A stretch of 64,000 nucleotides of DNA from a virus. This document shows, one piece after another, positions 49,152 through 57,708 of the stretch. Position 1 is the first letter of the stretch. The number at the start of each line of letters is the position of its first letter. A program made the position numbers and the translations under genes. The stretch spans positions 1 through 64,000 of the IMG/VR virus record IMGVR_UViG_3300017991_000091; one strand, 5' to 3'. The notes under the pieces were generated by a model. It saw only the letters and a program-made list of their open reading frames with translations, was not told the origin of the DNA and searched no databases.

Positions 49152-50343
49152 TGCGATTGTTACCCGTCTTAAGAATGTTCGATCTCATCCTAATGCTGAT
49201 CGATTAAAATTAGCAACCGTTTTAGGAACCCAAGTCGTAGTCGGACTGGATTCGAAAGAGGATGATTTGGTGGTTTACTTCGACAGCAATCTTCGATTGT
49301 CCCATAAATATCTCCACCACAACAATCTCTACTCAAGGAAGGAAATGAATTCTGACAACACAATGAAAGGATACTTCGGGAAGAATGGTAGAGTCCGATC
49401 TCAAAAATTTAGAGGAGAGGTGAGCAATGGATTTGTTGCAGATCTTTGGATCCTAACAAATATTCCAGGAGTGGGAGAAAATCTATTTGAGGAAGGAACT
49501 GAGTTTACCCATATCAATGGAATTGAAATTTGTTCCAAGTATGTTGCACCAGTTGGTCGTGGAGGATATACCCCAAGAAATAAAATAACTCGGATCAAGT
49601 CTGCAATGTTTCATCGACACTGGGACACTAAGCAGCTAATGAGGGAATTGAAAAGTATTCCTGAGGGGGCTACTTGCTATATTGAGGAAAAAATTCATGG
49701 AACTTCTGGTAGAACCGGGAGAGTCCTTTGTTCCACCAATCGACCTTGGTGGAAGTTTTGGAAACCTAAACAGGAATGGAAAGTAATTAGTGGAACCAGA
49801 AGAGTTGACAATATCAATTTCCATATTCCGAAAGTGCGGGAAGAGATTGAAAAAAAGGTTGCTCCCCATCTAAGGAAAGGGGAGACCATCTATTATGAAA
49901 TTTATGGATACGACATAAATGGTTCAATGATTCAAAATGGATTCCCTTATGATTGCAGACCTGGTGAATTTAAATGTATGCTTTACCGAGTCTGTTTTGT
50001 AAATGAAGATGGTTTCTCCATTGATTTAAACCGAAAGCAGGTTTATAAACGGGCAGAGGAATTGGGATTAGAAAAACCTAAAGTTTTTGGAAACAGTTTT
50101 TGGGCCCCCTTAGATCCATTGGAAAGAAACCATCCGGATTATGGAATTGGAACAAGTGAGGTTCTGAAATATTATAAAGGTAAATCTTCTCTAGATGCCG
50201 GAACTTTAAGGGAAGGAGTAGTTGTCTGGTTTCAAGATAAGGACGGAAATTGGTCCTGTTTGAAGCATAAAAGCGAAGAGTTCCTAATGGATCAGGATAA
50301 GAAATATGAAAAAGAAGAAGGAGATGTGGAGGATAACTTATAG
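49123..50343 (+). CDS. RNA ligase (Rnl-type, with N-terminal OB region)
   Basis: A 406-residue protein. Residues 1-160 form an OB-like region. The nucleotidyltransferase core has motif I EEKIHGTSGR (catalytic lysine at about residue 188), IYYEIYGYD, and EGVVVWFQD...SCLKHKSEEF (motifs IV-V). This belongs to phage/Naegleria-type RNA ligases that reseal broken RNA such as cleaved tRNA. A P-loop kinase is encoded at 52853, fitting an RNA-repair pair. Confidence 0.85.
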   Translation: MDLTKSETNNAIVTRLKNVRSHPNADRLKLATVLGTQVVVGLDSKEDDLVVYFDSNLRLSHKYLHHNNLYSRKEMNSDNTMKGYFGKNGRVRSQKFRGEVSNGFVADLWILTNIPGVGENLFEEGTEFTHINGIEICSKYVAPVGRGGYTPRNKITRIKSAMFHRHWDTKQLMRELKSIPEGATCYIEEKIHGTSGRTGRVLCSTNRPWWKFWKPKQEWKVISGTRRVDNINFHIPKVREEIEKKVAPHLRKGETIYYEIYGYDINGSMIQNGFPYDCRPGEFKCMLYRVCFVNEDGFSIDLNRKQVYKRAEELGLEKPKVFGNSFWAPLDPLERNHPDYGIGTSEVLKYYKGKSSLDAGTLREGVVVWFQDKDGNWSCLKHKSEEFLMDQDKKYEKEEGDVEDNL

Positions 50344-51158
50344 CGTTTAAAATTGGAAATATACCAATTGGTTTAGATTCCCCATTCTTCATCATAGCTG
50401 GACCTTGTGTTATTGAAAGTAAGAAGATCTGTTTGGACATTGCAAGAAGATTAGTTGAAATATCCAAAAGAACTAAAGTCAAGATTATATTCAAGGCCAG
50501 CTTCGATAAAGCTAACAGATCAAGCATATATGGTTTCCGAGGGATAGGAAAGGCAGAGGGGATAAAAGTACTCCAAAAAGTGAAGGAGGAAACCAAACTA
50601 CCCATACTGACAGATGTTCATGAAGTAGACCAGGTAGGTCCGGTTTCCCAGATTGTTGATTGTTTACAGATTCCTGCCTTTCTTTGTAGGCAGACAGATT
50701 TAATTGTAGCATGTGCAAAAACCGGAAAACCTATTAATATAAAGAAAGGACAATTTCTTTCTCCTTGGGATATGAAGAATGTTGTTGAAAAGATTAAATA
50801 TGTTGGAAACAAAAAGATTCTCATAACCGAAAGGGGAACCTGTTTTGGATATAACCAACTGATTAATGACATGACATCAATTTCTCGTATTCAAAGACAT
50901 GGATGGTCGGTTGTTTTTGATGCTACTCATAGTGTGCAAAGACCTGGTGCTTTGGGGGCACAAAGTGGTGGAGAAAGAGCATACGCTCCGATCTTAGCTA
51001 AAGCAGCAGTTGCCGCAGGAGCTAATGGGATATTTACTGAGGTTCATACCCATATTGAAAAATCTAAATCAGATACTGCCACCATTATGCCTATTGAATG
51101 GTTGGAAGATCTGATTGTCCAATGTAAGGAAATTCATAAAATAGTGGGGGGGAAGTAA
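50340..51158 (+). CDS. kdsA: KDO-8-phosphate synthase, non-standard start codon
   Basis: An enzyme of about 272 residues condensing phosphoenolpyruvate with arabinose-5-phosphate. Clear KdsA blocks: FFIIAGPCVIESKKI, IFKASFDKANRSS, LTDVHEVDQV, IPAFLCRQTDLI, NIKKGQFLSPW, ITERGTCFGY, VFDATHSVQRPG. The conserved N-terminus is in frame from 50340, but no ATG, GTG or TTG precedes it; a TTG at 50433 would delete GPC-VIES. GGAGG stands seven bases before an ATA codon at 50340, which overlaps the RNA ligase stop. Presumably feeds KDO-type sugar for surface glycans. Confidence 0.88.
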   Translation: MAFKIGNIPIGLDSPFFIIAGPCVIESKKICLDIARRLVEISKRTKVKIIFKASFDKANRSSIYGFRGIGKAEGIKVLQKVKEETKLPILTDVHEVDQVGPVSQIVDCLQIPAFLCRQTDLIVACAKTGKPINIKKGQFLSPWDMKNVVEKIKYVGNKKILITERGTCFGYNQLINDMTSISRIQRHGWSVVFDATHSVQRPGALGAQSGGERAYAPILAKAAVAAGANGIFTEVHTHIEKSKSDTATIMPIEWLEDLIVQCKEIHKIVGGK

Positions 51159-51159
51159 A

Positions 51160-52032
51160 ATGGGATGTATCGAAAAGATTTATAGTGTTTCCGCACTTAT
51201 AGGAACTGGAAAATGTAATGGAAAATGCAAATTTTGTGCAGCAACTGATCTACGCAAAGAGGTTGGTGTAGTATCCAAGGATTTATATTTTAGAAATTTT
51301 GATACTGCGTTAAGATTGTCAGCAAGATATGGGGGATGGTCATTATCTTTGACAGGAAGTGGAGAACCATCGGTTGAACCGGAGTGTGTAACTGAAGCAT
51401 TGGAGCATTATTCTGCTTGTGCTAAGCAAGGAGCCTATTTTCCAAATGTAAACCTATTTACCAATGGAATATTGTTTGGTGATGGGGAATACTGTAATAC
51501 GTATCTTCCTTTATGGAGAAAACTTGGTTTAACTAATGTCGCTATATCAATTCATGATGTAGAGGAAACTGGACAAGCAGAAGCATACAATATAGACTCT
51601 TATCCTAATCTTGTGGATATAAAACGCAATATTGAAAAACATGGAGTTGGTGTCCGACTTACTCTACTTCTTCATAAAGGAATAGTAGATTCTTCATATA
51701 CCTATGCAGTAGCTGTAAGTAGATTACTTGAAAAGGGATTTAACAATATAACCTCCTGGCCTGTGGGGAATCCGGATAACTCAAGAAATGAATTTACTCC
51801 TTCTCGATGGGGACTATTTTCCATACGAAGGTGGTTGAGAAAAAATGCAAAAATGTGTCATGGTCACGCTTGGGGAGGTGGTGTATTTGACTACAATGGG
51901 GCGATCTTAAGATACACAGACTACGTAACAAAACATAATAGGAGAAAGGATTTTGTTAGACAATTAGTGGTATTTCAGGATGGGACGGTAGCCTACTCCT
52001 GGATAAGGGAGGGGGCCCTATGTATGAAGTAA
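51160..52032 (+). CDS. Radical SAM enzyme (tandem copy 1)
   Basis: A 290-residue protein with the iron-sulfur motif CNGKCKFC (cysteines about 19, 23, 26), then SLSLTGSGEPSVEP (SAM-binding GGE-like element as G-S-G-E-P), VAISIHD and a C-terminal cysteine-containing part. No second auxiliary cluster motif stands out. It shares layout and several motifs with the next gene (SGSGEP), so the pair looks like a tandem duplication with divergence. Reaction unknown. It directly follows kdsA. Confidence 0.75.
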   Translation: MGCIEKIYSVSALIGTGKCNGKCKFCAATDLRKEVGVVSKDLYFRNFDTALRLSARYGGWSLSLTGSGEPSVEPECVTEALEHYSACAKQGAYFPNVNLFTNGILFGDGEYCNTYLPLWRKLGLTNVAISIHDVEETGQAEAYNIDSYPNLVDIKRNIEKHGVGVRLTLLLHKGIVDSSYTYAVAVSRLLEKGFNNITSWPVGNPDNSRNEFTPSRWGLFSIRRWLRKNAKMCHGHAWGGGVFDYNGAILRYTDYVTKHNRRKDFVRQLVVFQDGTVAYSWIREGALCMK

Positions 52033-52841
52033 AAATATCCGATCGGGTAAAGAGTCTTTCCATCTTTGTGGGTATGGGAATCTGCAATGCTACTTGTTCC
52101 CATTGTGCGGGAATGCCCTTGAGAAAATATTCTCCAATAAAAGATGGAGAAATTGATCTTGATTTAATTAAGAAGTTGGTAATTTCTTGCCATAATAAAG
52201 GAGCAAGAAATTTGACAATTAGTGGTAGTGGGGAACCCACCCTATCTCCGGTTTCCTTAACCAAACTTATGAATCTACTATTTTATTTATCTGAAATCGG
52301 TTATAAATTTCAATCGATTAATCTTTATTCTAATGGTATTAGGATAGGGCAAGATCTTCCCTTTTGTGAGAAGTACTTGACTCTTTGGAAATCCCGAGGT
52401 CTGTCCACCGTATATGTTACTGTTCATCACACTAATGAAAAGGAAAACGCTAAAATTTTTAATGTGCCTTCTTACCCACCACTTAAAGAGGTTTTCAGTA
52501 GAATACACCAGACGGAATTGAATTCTCGGGCCAATTTAATTTTGGGTCGATTGAATATTTCAACATTTAGTAGATTCAAAGAAGTTGTAGAATTTCTTTT
52601 CCAGCTGGGAGTATCTAATATTTCAGCATGGCCTATCCGGGACCACCATTCAGATGTGGTTGATACATCTCTGATTCCTGATCATAATGAATTGAATAAA
52701 ATGGTGGATTATTCAAATGAACAAAACAAACAAGGAAAGAGGATAAGAATACTTTTAGAAGATTCTAAACTTAGATATAAGTTAGGAGAAAAACTGACCT
52801 TATTTCCCAATGGGAAAATATCCAATACTTGGTGTGTTTAA
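52020..52841 (+). CDS. Radical SAM enzyme (tandem copy 2)
   Basis: A 273-residue paralogue of the preceding gene: CNATCSHC (about 22, 26, 29), LTISGSGEPTLSP, VYVTVHHTNEKEN. It overlaps the previous gene by 13 bases. The C-terminal half differs from copy 1, so the substrates may be different. Function unknown; a role in glycan, tRNA or nucleotide modification is possible. Confidence 0.75.
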   Translation: MYEVKISDRVKSLSIFVGMGICNATCSHCAGMPLRKYSPIKDGEIDLDLIKKLVISCHNKGARNLTISGSGEPTLSPVSLTKLMNLLFYLSEIGYKFQSINLYSNGIRIGQDLPFCEKYLTLWKSRGLSTVYVTVHHTNEKENAKIFNVPSYPPLKEVFSRIHQTELNSRANLILGRLNISTFSRFKEVVEFLFQLGVSNISAWPIRDHHSDVVDTSLIPDHNELNKMVDYSNEQNKQGKRIRILLEDSKLRYKLGEKLTLFPNGKISNTWCV

Positions 52842-52852
52842 AGGAAGATAAA

Positions 52853-53374
52853 ATGAATAAACTGTATATTTTAGTTGGGAATATTGGGTCTGGTAAATCC
52901 ACCTTTGCTCAAAATTTCATTGAAGAAAAAAGAAAGAAGGGGAAGAAAATCATTTATGTCAGTAGAGACTCCCTCCGATATATGTTTGGAGCAGGTAAGT
53001 ATAATTTTGATCCAGAGTTGGAGCCACTTGTCATTCAAGGTACTTTGGACTTACTAAATGGTTTTATGAGAACTGGTATTGATATTGTTCTGGATGAAAC
53101 AAATATATCCGTTGATCTTAGAAAGGATTTTATTGATTTAGGAAAGAAGTATCAGTATTATAATATTGCTTTGATTATGCCACGTCTCTTAAAAAAGACC
53201 TCTGTGGATAGGAGAATGAAAATTCCACATGATATCCGAGACAGAAAGATTTGGGAGAGAGTCTGGGATAAATTTAACGAACAATATGATACTCCTACCA
53301 TTAAAGAAGGATTTAATGAGATTCGATTCTTAGAAAAGGATAATGAGCACTTACTGCGCTTTAAAAAATTATAG
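52853..53374 (+). CDS. P-loop kinase (polynucleotide-kinase-like)
   Basis: About 173 residues from the ATG at 52853 (AAGGAAG upstream). Walker A is VGNIGSGKSTFA; a later DETNIS segment resembles the D-x-T-N-x-x Walker-B region of T4 Pnk and related kinases; the body contains RRMKIPHDIRDRKIWERVWD. Together with the RNA ligase this suggests 5'-end phosphorylation for RNA repair, though other nucleic-acid or small-molecule kinases are possible. Confidence 0.7.
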   Translation: MNKLYILVGNIGSGKSTFAQNFIEEKRKKGKKIIYVSRDSLRYMFGAGKYNFDPELEPLVIQGTLDLLNGFMRTGIDIVLDETNISVDLRKDFIDLGKKYQYYNIALIMPRLLKKTSVDRRMKIPHDIRDRKIWERVWDKFNEQYDTPTIKEGFNEIRFLEKDNEHLLRFKKL

Positions 53375-53382
53375 GAAGAAGA

Positions 53383-54441
53383 ATGATCAGAAAATCTACA
53401 ATAAATCTAAATTATTGTAATATAGGAAAGAAGAACAAGGTTCTTGATTTCCTAGATAGATACACTGAAGCAGTTAATCAATATATAGATACTCTATGGG
53501 AAATAAAAAGATTTACCGGTTCGTTCGTGGAACGAGAGGTCCTGGATCAGGTGGATTCGCCCCTATCATTTACCGCAAGACAGGGAGCAGCATGCTCTGC
53601 TCTCCATATAGTAAAATCTCAAAGGCAGAGAAAGAAGAAAACGAAACCCACTTTTAGTGGAAAAAGTTTTGAACTTGATCAACGATTCGTTGTGATTCAA
53701 GAAGGAAAGAACTCTTTTGATCTATGGATTACTATTAAAGGAATGGGTAGGAGATCTGGGAAGCAGTGTTTTGTAAAAATTCCAACCAAAAAGCACAAGC
53801 ATTTCAATAAGTTTATTCAAGAAGATTGGAAATTAAAGAAGTCCATTAGAATTAGGAGAAAGGGGTCTGACCTATTTGGAGACCTCTTCTTTGAGAAGGC
53901 TGCTCCGGAACCAAAAGAGGAAGGAGAGATGATCGGCCTAGATTGTGGATACAAGAAGTTGGCCGTATTGTCCACAGGACAGATGGTTGGGGAGGAACTT
54001 GTACAAAAGATTGAAAAGATATCAAGGAAGAAGCAAGGAAGTAAGGCTTTCTATCGTGCTCTAAAAGAGCGAGATGAATATATCAATAGGGAAGTTAAAA
54101 AGATTAAGCTTTCAGATCTAAAGGGGATAGTGGTTGAAAATCTGAAGGGCATAAAGAAAAGGACTAAAGAAAAAGTGGCCAGGAAGGTGATGAACAAATT
54201 ACAGAGATGGACTTACCCGTACTTCCTAAGAAGACTGGAACAAGCTTGTGAGGTAGTTGGCGTCCAATGTCATAAAGTAAATCCAGCCTATACGAGTCAG
54301 AAATGTAATCGTTGCGGAAGTATCCATAAAGAGAATCGTAAAGGTGAGGTATTTAAGTGTATGGAGTGTGGATACACATCGGATGCAGATTACAACGCGT
54401 CTTTGAATATCTTGAATCGGTTCCTTACAGGAATAGAATAA
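53383..54441 (+). CDS. tnpB: TnpB-like RNA-guided nuclease (IS605 OrfB family)
   Basis: A 352-residue protein with all three RuvC acidic positions: MIGLDCGYKKLAVLS (D187), GIVVENLKGI (E252) and SDADYNASLNIL (D334/D336), and a zinc ribbon (KCNRCGSIHKENRKG then KCMECGYTS) just before the third. The N-terminal 170 residues are the wedge/recognition region (TARQGAACSALHI). TnpB proteins are guided by an omegaRNA that overlaps the 3' end of the gene; the downstream stem-loop and following helicase-identical bases fit this (see 54443-54475). No TnpA transposase or left end is present; the gene lies eight bases after the kinase stop. Confidence 0.88.
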   Translation: MIRKSTINLNYCNIGKKNKVLDFLDRYTEAVNQYIDTLWEIKRFTGSFVEREVLDQVDSPLSFTARQGAACSALHIVKSQRQRKKKTKPTFSGKSFELDQRFVVIQEGKNSFDLWITIKGMGRRSGKQCFVKIPTKKHKHFNKFIQEDWKLKKSIRIRRKGSDLFGDLFFEKAAPEPKEEGEMIGLDCGYKKLAVLSTGQMVGEELVQKIEKISRKKQGSKAFYRALKERDEYINREVKKIKLSDLKGIVVENLKGIKKRTKEKVARKVMNKLQRWTYPYFLRRLEQACEVVGVQCHKVNPAYTSQKCNRCGSIHKENRKGEVFKCMECGYTSDADYNASLNILNRFLTGIE

Positions 54442-54442
54442 C

Positions 54443-54475
54443 ATTCGGAGCCTGTTGAAAAGAAAAGATCCGAAT
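54443..54475 (+). ncRNA. Candidate omegaRNA 3' stem-loop
   Basis: ATTCGGA and TCCGAAT form a perfect 7-bp stem (loop 19) starting just after the TnpB stop. The next base onward, ATTGTAAATTGATGAAAGG, is where a guide would be read, and it is identical to a stretch inside the next gene. This position is typical of TnpB scaffolds. Confidence 0.6.
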
Positions 54476-54536
54476 ATTGTAAATTGATGAAAGGAAAAGG
54501 TTGGAAGACCAAATTCTCCTCCTTCGTCCACAAATT
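54475..54536 (+). repeat. Helicase-derived segment (copy next to TnpB)
   Basis: Fifty-eight of 62 bases match 54931-54992, including 34 consecutive. Read in phase it encodes YCKLMKGKGWKTKFSSFVHK, almost the helicase residues, followed by a stop; the differences are conservative (I/T, N/K, Y/F, I/V), which suggests descent from a homologous helicase allele. Confidence 0.9.
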
Positions 54537-54555
54537 CTATTTGTAGTAAAAGATA

Positions 54556-56040
54556 ATGAGAACCTTCGACTATAAAAAACTGATAAAGGAAGAGTTAGAT
54601 GATATCTTTGGGGATTTCCCATTTAAACTATCCCCGATGAGACATCAACTTATTTCCATGGCCTTCGCAGCGGCCTCCTCCCGTTGTGCATTTTTGCATG
54701 GTGTTGGTACAGGGAAAACCCTCACGGCTCTCTGGACAACTCAACTGTGGGAAAATAAGAAAATTCTGGTAGTTTGTCCCTCCTCTGCTTTTAGTGCCTG
54801 GGAAAGGGATATCTCCAAGTATACTGACTACTCTCATGAATTCCTTTTAGGATCAGGAAAACATCGTCGGTCTCTATTAAAAAAGAAAAGGGATATTTTT
54901 ATAATCAATTATGAAGGATTAAAAACAGTATATTGTAAATTGATGAAAGGAAAAGGTTGGAAGATCAATTACTCCTCCTTCATCCACAAATTTGATTGTA
55001 TAATACTGGATGAGATTCATAAATGCAAAAGTTACAAATCCCTTCAAAGTATTATCTGTCATCAGTTATCCAAGCTATCAAAGAATGTAATAGGACTTAC
55101 CGGAACACCAATTGACAATTCTCTTCTCGAAGCCTTTAATATCTATAGAGTGATTGATCTCGGAAGAACCCTGGGGACCAGTTTCTTTGCTTATAGGAAT
55201 AGGTATTTTTACCCCGTGGTATTTGACTGGAAACTTAAAAAGGGAGCCAAAGAAAAAATCCTGGAACAAATTTCAAAAACATCCATCAGCTTCGACAGAG
55301 AAGAATGCTTTGATCTTCCAGAGATTCAGGAAATAGTCCGGGAGGTAAATCCATCAAAAGGGTATCTGAAACTACAAGACGCGATAATAACTCAACCATC
55401 TATTACCCTAAACGGAACCATTGTAAAATTGGAACCTACAGAATTGAATGAGGATGAAGATAAGTTTAAAAAACTTAAGTCCCGACTTCTTAGGCAACTA
55501 CCTTTAGGCTTTCTATATTACAAGACAGAGGATGGACCGACTCAAACATATTACCTAAAACAAAACCCAAAGATAGAATCCTTAATAGACTTCCTGGAGG
55601 ATATTTCGGGGAAAGTTATAATATTCTATTACTTCAAGGAGGAAGTTAATATGATCCAAAGGGCCTTGGAAAAAGAAAAATATTTGTATTCAAGAATCTA
55701 TGGAGGGCAAGATTTAAAGGAACGAACCGAAAGCGTAAAAAGATTTACTCAAGAAGAGAAAGTAAAATGTATCTTAGTCCAACGGGGGGCCGGGGCGGAA
55801 GGATGGGATGGAACCGCATCAAGCACTATACTTAATTTTAGTCCGACTCCTTCTCCATTGTCCCGGAAGCAAACTACGGGACGAATCCATCGAAAAGGAC
55901 AAAAAAATACCTGTCTGGTTGTGGATTTGATTATGAAGAGCTCGGTGGAACCTAGAACTTTAAAGAACCGATCTGAGAGGTTTGACTTCGTGACAGAAGT
56001 TATGGCCTATATTCAAGAGTATGGGGGAGTAGAAAAATGA
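54556..56040 (+). CDS. SNF2-type helicase
   Basis: A 494-residue protein: motif I HGVGTGKTLTA, NYEGLKTV, motif II DEIHKCKS, motif III GLTGTPIDN, then after an internal variable region motif V GAEGWDGT and motif VI RKQTTGRIHRKGQ. This is the SF2/SNF2 remodeller arrangement. It may act in recombination, repair or transcription. Residues about 126-146 (bases 54931-54992) are the segment matched by the flank of the TnpB gene. Confidence 0.9.
   Translation: MRTFDYKKLIKEELDDIFGDFPFKLSPMRHQLISMAFAAASSRCAFLHGVGTGKTLTALWTTQLWENKKILVVCPSSAFSAWERDISKYTDYSHEFLLGSGKHRRSLLKKKRDIFIINYEGLKTVYCKLMKGKGWKINYSSFIHKFDCIILDEIHKCKSYKSLQSIICHQLSKLSKNVIGLTGTPIDNSLLEAFNIYRVIDLGRTLGTSFFAYRNRYFYPVVFDWKLKKGAKEKILEQISKTSISFDREECFDLPEIQEIVREVNPSKGYLKLQDAIITQPSITLNGTIVKLEPTELNEDEDKFKKLKSRLLRQLPLGFLYYKTEDGPTQTYYLKQNPKIESLIDFLEDISGKVIIFYYFKEEVNMIQRALEKEKYLYSRIYGGQDLKERTESVKRFTQEEKVKCILVQRGAGAEGWDGTASSTILNFSPTPSPLSRKQTTGRIHRKGQKNTCLVVDLIMKSSVEPRTLKNRSERFDFVTEVMAYIQEYGGVEK
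54931..54992 (+). repeat. Helicase segment matched by the TnpB flank
   Basis: The in-gene copy of the 62-bp near-repeat; the 34 matching bases start at TATTGTAAATTG. Bases immediately 5' are ACAGTA, giving AGTAT just before the would-be target. Confidence 0.9.
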
Positions 56041-57023
56041 AAATCAATGAACCCATTACATGTTTAGGAAGATTCCAAGATGAAGATGGAACCGAAAAAT
56101 TTGTTTTTGAAGTAGAGGACAAAGGGATTATTGAAGTTGCCTGGATAAAAAATAAACTTGGGATAGACGTTCTATGTCTCCCCACCCACTACTATTGTAC
56201 ACTAGGATGTAAATTTTGTCATCTAACCCAATCAAACGATAGAATAAATAATATGGGATCGATAAGTGTCTTGGATCTATATCCCATAATTCAATGGATC
56301 AATTCTCGATATCTTACAAACGAAAAATGTCTCCTTTCCTTCATGGGAGTTGGAGAACCTCTTTTCAATCCACATCTTATTTTAGGCATTTATAAAATGC
56401 TTAATGATGATGAAAAGAAGAAAATGTTTTCCATTGCCCTCTCCACTATAGTACCAGAACAAAGAATCCTGGGTGCGGCGATACATACAATTTTACAAGA
56501 AAAAGTTCCAACTAAAATACATTTTTCTTTGCATTCTCCTGATTTAAGTTCCCGAAGAAACCTTCTTCCAAAATCATGGATAAAAATAGATCCTGCACTG
56601 CTACGATTATATGATTACGCAACTTTGTGCTCTAATGAGGTTAAAAAGAATCTTTCAATTTTCCATGATGGGGATTGCTTTCGAGAACTTTGTTCAGAGA
56701 TTCACTACACTCTAATTGATGGGATAAATGATTCAGAAGATGAATATTTTCTACTGAAAGAGTTGGGGCAAAAGTTCCACATCCCATTAAAATTTTTAAA
56801 ATTTAACCCAATCGGTAATTTAAAAAGAAGTCCTAAAGAGGAATTGTGGATCAAAGAACTAAAGAAGGAGTATGAAGCCAAAGTATCTGCCTATTCTCCT
56901 CCGGGTTCAAACATTGGTAGTTCTTGTGGTCAGTTCACCAAGCATTACTATTTAGGTTGTAAAGATGATAAGGAAAGAGAGGAATTTGAAACCTGGAAAA
57001 AGATGTATCGAATAGATCTGTGA
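56037..57023 (+). CDS. RlmN/Cfr-like radical SAM enzyme
   Basis: A 328-residue protein: HYYCTLGCKFC (cysteines about 54, 58, 61), SFMGVGEPLFNP, IHFSLHSPD, a histidine/aspartate-bearing loop, YTLIDGINDSE, LKFNPIGN and NIGSSCGQFTK near the C-terminus. The last holds the conserved cysteine used by RlmN and Cfr for methyl transfer to adenosine in rRNA/tRNA. The N-terminal portion is shorter than in cellular RlmN. RNA methylation is the expected activity, target unknown. It overlaps the helicase stop by four bases. Confidence 0.8.
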   Translation: MKINEPITCLGRFQDEDGTEKFVFEVEDKGIIEVAWIKNKLGIDVLCLPTHYYCTLGCKFCHLTQSNDRINNMGSISVLDLYPIIQWINSRYLTNEKCLLSFMGVGEPLFNPHLILGIYKMLNDDEKKKMFSIALSTIVPEQRILGAAIHTILQEKVPTKIHFSLHSPDLSSRRNLLPKSWIKIDPALLRLYDYATLCSNEVKKNLSIFHDGDCFRELCSEIHYTLIDGINDSEDEYFLLKELGQKFHIPLKFLKFNPIGNLKRSPKEELWIKELKKEYEAKVSAYSPPGSNIGSSCGQFTKHYYLGCKDDKEREEFETWKKMYRIDL

Positions 57024-57025
57024 AC

Positions 57026-57034
57026 AGTATAATA
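57026..57034 (+). promoter_or_regulatory. AGTATAATA promoter box
   Basis: AGTATAATA just after the radical SAM stop and 15 bases before the next start. Confidence 0.45.
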
Positions 57035-57048
57035 ATCAAGGAACAATT

Positions 57049-57708
57049 ATGAAAGATATGATAAAAGTAAAGGCCCAAAGGACCAACTGTCTCACCAATG
57101 TAGTGATTGATGTGGAGTTGGTAGTTGTCAAAAAGTACAATGACTACCTAAATTCTCATTGGATCAGCATTGAAGAAGGGGGAGTTACTGGGTTCGAGAG
57201 TATGAGGTTTGATCTTATACCTGCTACTCTGGCAGACCGGAATGGTTGGTTAGCTTGTGCAGGAACCCCCAACCAGTGGGATAAGTTATTCATTCCCGGA
57301 GAGGAGATGAAAAAGATCTATGATTATTTCTCGGGAAATTTAAAGGAGGAAGAGGTTTCTGAGGAGCTGCCAGAGGAGAAGGAAGAAAAGATGATGGGAA
57401 CTGACAATACGATTGTGTCTTGTTCTGGGGGTAAATACACTTTTATCCTTGAAGAAGGAGATTGGAGAGTCCGAGTCGATCGTCATGGGGAGCCTTGGTT
57501 GAAGATAGAACAAGGGCATAAGGCCGTGTCCAATCTGGTTTTAGAGATGTTGGAAGTAAAAGAGGCTTTAGATAAATCTGTCAAATTACAATCCCATTAC
57601 GCAAAACTTCTTAATCAATATGATGGGAGAGAAAGAATATGTTTTTCTAATGAGGAAGAGTGGTTGAAAGAACTTAGAAAAGGAAAAAGAGGAGTAAATG
57701 ATGAATAA
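57049..57708 (+). CDS. Hypothetical two-part protein
   Basis: A 219-residue protein: an N-terminal beta-rich part (IDVELVVVKKYNDYLNSHWI), a glutamate-rich linker (about 100-120) and a C-terminal part with GKYTFILEEGDWRVRVDRHG, a segment I associate with small phage proteins of unknown role. Overlaps the next gene by 11 bases. Confidence 0.6.
   Translation: MKDMIKVKAQRTNCLTNVVIDVELVVVKKYNDYLNSHWISIEEGGVTGFESMRFDLIPATLADRNGWLACAGTPNQWDKLFIPGEEMKKIYDYFSGNLKEEEVSEELPEEKEEKMMGTDNTIVSCSGGKYTFILEEGDWRVRVDRHGEPWLKIEQGHKAVSNLVLEMLEVKEALDKSVKLQSHYAKLLNQYDGRERICFSNEEEWLKELRKGKRGVNDE

Noticed and set aside
50340-50433. Programmed -1 frameshift from RNA ligase into kdsA
   Set aside because: No slippery heptamer or downstream structure is visible at the junction; an atypical start with coupling is simpler.
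53383-54441. Complete IS200/IS605 element
   Set aside because: No TnpA gene and no left-end hairpin are found before TnpB; the gene stands eight bases after the kinase.
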